Assembly: GCF_000968375.1 (NCBI RefSeq)
Contig: NZ_CP009933.1
Span: 5,394,001 to 5,458,000 of the forward strand
Reading direction: 5' to 3'
From: Clostridium scatologenes
Lineage (GTDB): Bacteria; Bacillota; Clostridia; Clostridiales; Clostridiaceae
DNA length: 64,000 nt
The notes beneath the pieces were generated by a model that searched no databases, was not told the DNA's origin, and saw only the letters and a list, made by a program, of their open reading frames with translations. This document shows positions 62,398 through 64,000 of the stretch, one piece after another. Each line of letters begins with the position of its first letter. Position 1 is the first letter of the stretch. A program made the position numbers and the translations under genes.

Positions 62398-63465
62398 ATG
62401 AGTTATAAGATATTAGCAATTAACCCAGGATCTACTTCTACAAAAATAGCTTTATATGAAGATGAAAAAGAAATATTTTGTAAAACCTTAGAGCATCCAG
62501 TTGAACAAATTGAAAAATATGAGAATACCGCAGATCAATTTGATATGAGAAAAGAAGTTGTTCTTTCATTTTTAAAGCAAAATGGATATGAAGTTAAAGA
62601 ATTAGCTGCAGTTGTTGGAAGAGGTGGAATGGTTCCAAAAGTAAAATCTGGAGCTTATAAAGTTAATGAAACAATGGTAGATAGATTGAAAAATAATCCA
62701 GTAGTAGAACATGCTTCAAATTTAGGAGCTTTAATTGCTTATGAAATAGCAAATTCTATTGGAGTACCAGCCTATATATATGACTCTGTTAGAGTAGATG
62801 AATTAGAGGATATAGCTCGTATATCAGGTATGCCGGATATACCAAGAACAAGTACTAGTCATGCATTAAATACAAGGGCAATGGCAATGAAGGTTGCAAA
62901 AAAATATGGTAAAAAGTATTCAGATATGAACTTTATTGTAGCCCATCTAGGTGGAGGAATATCAGTAAATGTTCATAGAAAAGGAAAAATGGTAGATATA
63001 ATGGCAGATGATGAAGGACCATTTTCACCTGAAAGAGCTGGAAAAGTCCCTTGCAATGCACTTATAGATCTTTGCTATTCAGGAAAATTTGATAAAAAAA
63101 CTACGAAGAAAAAATTAAGGGGAAATGGTGGATTAAAAGCTTATCTTAACACTGTTGATGCTAGAGAAGTTGAAAAAATGATTGAAAATGGAGATGAAAA
63201 AGCTAAGCTTGTTTATGAAGCTATGGCTTATCAGGTTGCTAAAGGAATAGGTGAACTTGCAACAGTAGTAGAAGGTAAGGTAGATGCTATTGTTATTACA
63301 GGAGGTATAGCATATTCCGATATGATAACTAACTGGATTAAAAAGCGTGTACAGTTTATTGCACCTGTTGAAATTATGCCTGGTGAAAATGAAATGGAAT
63401 CTTTAGCTTTGGGAACACTTAGAGTGTTAAAGGGTGAAGAAGAAGCAAGAGAATATGTTGAATAA
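62398..63465 (+). CDS. buk: Butyrate kinase-type acyl kinase
   Basis: The 355-residue ASKHA-fold kinase has LAINPGSTSTKIALYEDEKE at the N-terminus, the VGRGGMVPKVKSGAY loop, AHLGGGISVNVHRKGKM and VITGGIAYSDMI. It makes ATP and a free acid from acyl phosphate. With ptb upstream and a glycyl radical decarboxylase downstream, the acid may be an arylacetate. GGAGGAAT precedes the ATG. Butyrate kinases usually directly follow ptb; here the vor genes and 620 bp separate them. Confidence 0.94.
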   Translation: MSYKILAINPGSTSTKIALYEDEKEIFCKTLEHPVEQIEKYENTADQFDMRKEVVLSFLKQNGYEVKELAAVVGRGGMVPKVKSGAYKVNETMVDRLKNNPVVEHASNLGALIAYEIANSIGVPAYIYDSVRVDELEDIARISGMPDIPRTSTSHALNTRAMAMKVAKKYGKKYSDMNFIVAHLGGGISVNVHRKGKMVDIMADDEGPFSPERAGKVPCNALIDLCYSGKFDKKTTKKKLRGNGGLKAYLNTVDAREVEKMIENGDEKAKLVYEAMAYQVAKGIGELATVVEGKVDAIVITGGIAYSDMITNWIKKRVQFIAPVEIMPGENEMESLALGTLRVLKGEEEAREYVE

Positions 63466-63501
63466 TATGTTTTGGAAAATATTAAAAAGGAGGTATTTTT
63501 A

Positions 63502-64000
63502 ATGAACGTTAAAGAAACTAAACTTGAAGATGTTTTAAAAAGTCGTGGTATTGACATGAAAGATGCTTACAATATTTCAGAAGCAGATATTCCAGAAGCA
63601 AAGGAAAGTACTCAAAAGCTTATGGATATCTATTATACTTTAAAGGTTACTGCAGATATGGAAGCTGCATATTGGTATAACAGAACTTGGTGGGAAAATG
63701 ATGGTGAAGTAATTGAAGTAAGAAGAGCTAAAGCTGTAGCAGCTTCTTTATCACACATGACACCTACCATTTTACCTTATGAGAAGCTTGTTATGAACAA
63801 GACAAAAAATGTTAGAGGTGCATTTCCTTTTCCTTGGGTTTGTGCAAGTTTTTTTAATGCTCAAGCAGAAGCTTTAATGAACGAAGTTGATGCTCCAGCA
63901 GAGAATGAAGCTGACTCAGTAAGTGTTGTTGGTGCTGGTGGAGGTAATGTTACTGAAAGTTATGGAAATGTTATTTCTATTGCTAAAAAGTTTGGTATGA
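63502..64000 (+). CDS. Glycyl radical enzyme, arylacetate decarboxylase clade (partial)
   Basis: The first 166 residues are present; the gene runs off the right edge. ADMEAAYWYNRTWWENDGEV, EVRRAKAVAASLSHMTP, RGAFPFPWVCASFFNAQAEA and GAGGGNVTESYGNVISIAKK align closely with the N-terminal region of 4-hydroxyphenylacetate and indoleacetate decarboxylases as I remember them. These enzymes make p-cresol or skatole. The catalytic Cys/Glu and Gly loop lie outside the window. AAGGAGG precedes ATG 63502, 36 nt after buk. Confidence 0.85.
   Translation, partial: MNVKETKLEDVLKSRGIDMKDAYNISEADIPEAKESTQKLMDIYYTLKVTADMEAAYWYNRTWWENDGEVIEVRRAKAVAASLSHMTPTILPYEKLVMNKTKNVRGAFPFPWVCASFFNAQAEALMNEVDAPAENEADSVSVVGAGGGNVTESYGNVISIAKKFGM

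Overview
The window is low-GC, A/T-rich DNA with strong GGAGG ribosome-binding sites and AGA/AGG arginine codons in most genes. Gene order rng-rplU-prp-rpmA-obgE-yhbY-nadD-yqeK, an N-terminally extended L27, phosphotransbutyrylase/butyrate kinase, an Nfn-type transhydrogenase pair and a selenocysteine operon all point to an anaerobic Clostridium (sensu stricto). A glycyl radical enzyme of the arylacetate decarboxylase clade at the right edge suggests a skatole- or cresol-forming species of the C. scatologenes / C. carboxidivorans / C. drakei type. That placement is inference from gene content.

Layout. 1-8 kb: core genes (ribosomal proteins L21 and L27, Prp protease, Obg, nadD, yqeK, ridA, an RluA-family pseudouridine synthase, a D,D-carboxypeptidase, ComEA). 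8-13 kb: a complete selenocysteine system, selD (itself a selenoprotein with an in-frame TGA), selA, selB and tRNA-Sec. 12.85-16.15 kb: a decayed integrative element bounded by the 3' half of tRNA-Sec and a degenerate copy of it; it carries a YitT-family gene, a small Cys-rich gene, pseudogene debris and a 21-bp-arm palindrome. 16.5-31 kb: a probably transferred Kup potassium transporter, an MFS carrier, metA, a D-aminoacylase/M20 peptidase pair, an amino-acid ABC binding protein and permease without an ATPase, ddl, and an IS3-family element that landed in the loop of the ddl terminator.

30.7-49 kb: a ureide fermentation cluster. It holds a PucR-type regulator, allantoate amidohydrolase, ureidoglycine aminohydrolase, ureidoglycolate dehydrogenase, the three-part oxamate carbamoyltransferase (AllFGH), carbamate kinase and two MFS transporters, followed by a chemoreceptor and NfnAB. 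Together these would turn allantoate into oxamate, CO2, NH3, NAD(P)H and one ATP per carbamoyl phosphate.

49-55 kb: an uncharacterised cassette. GntR and LysR regulators precede an LVIVD-repeat beta-propeller, a double EthD-like protein, an iron-sulfur-flavoprotein-like reductase with a C-terminal zinc ribbon and a DUF1097 membrane protein.

55-64 kb: a sigma54-controlled energy-conserving aryl/acyl pathway. A PrpR-like activator faces a canonical -24/-12 promoter in front of ptb, a P-loop NTPase, a four-subunit 2-oxoacid:ferredoxin oxidoreductase, buk and the glycyl radical enzyme. The proposed flow is 2-oxoacid to acyl-CoA, acyl phosphate, then acid plus ATP, then decarboxylation. This operon also carries three copies of a roughly 85-nt structured repeat with compensatory base changes in two stems, each copy ending in a Shine-Dalgarno sequence, and a 620-bp gap before buk filled by two large inverted repeats. 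These RNA/DNA elements are the strongest candidates for something undescribed.
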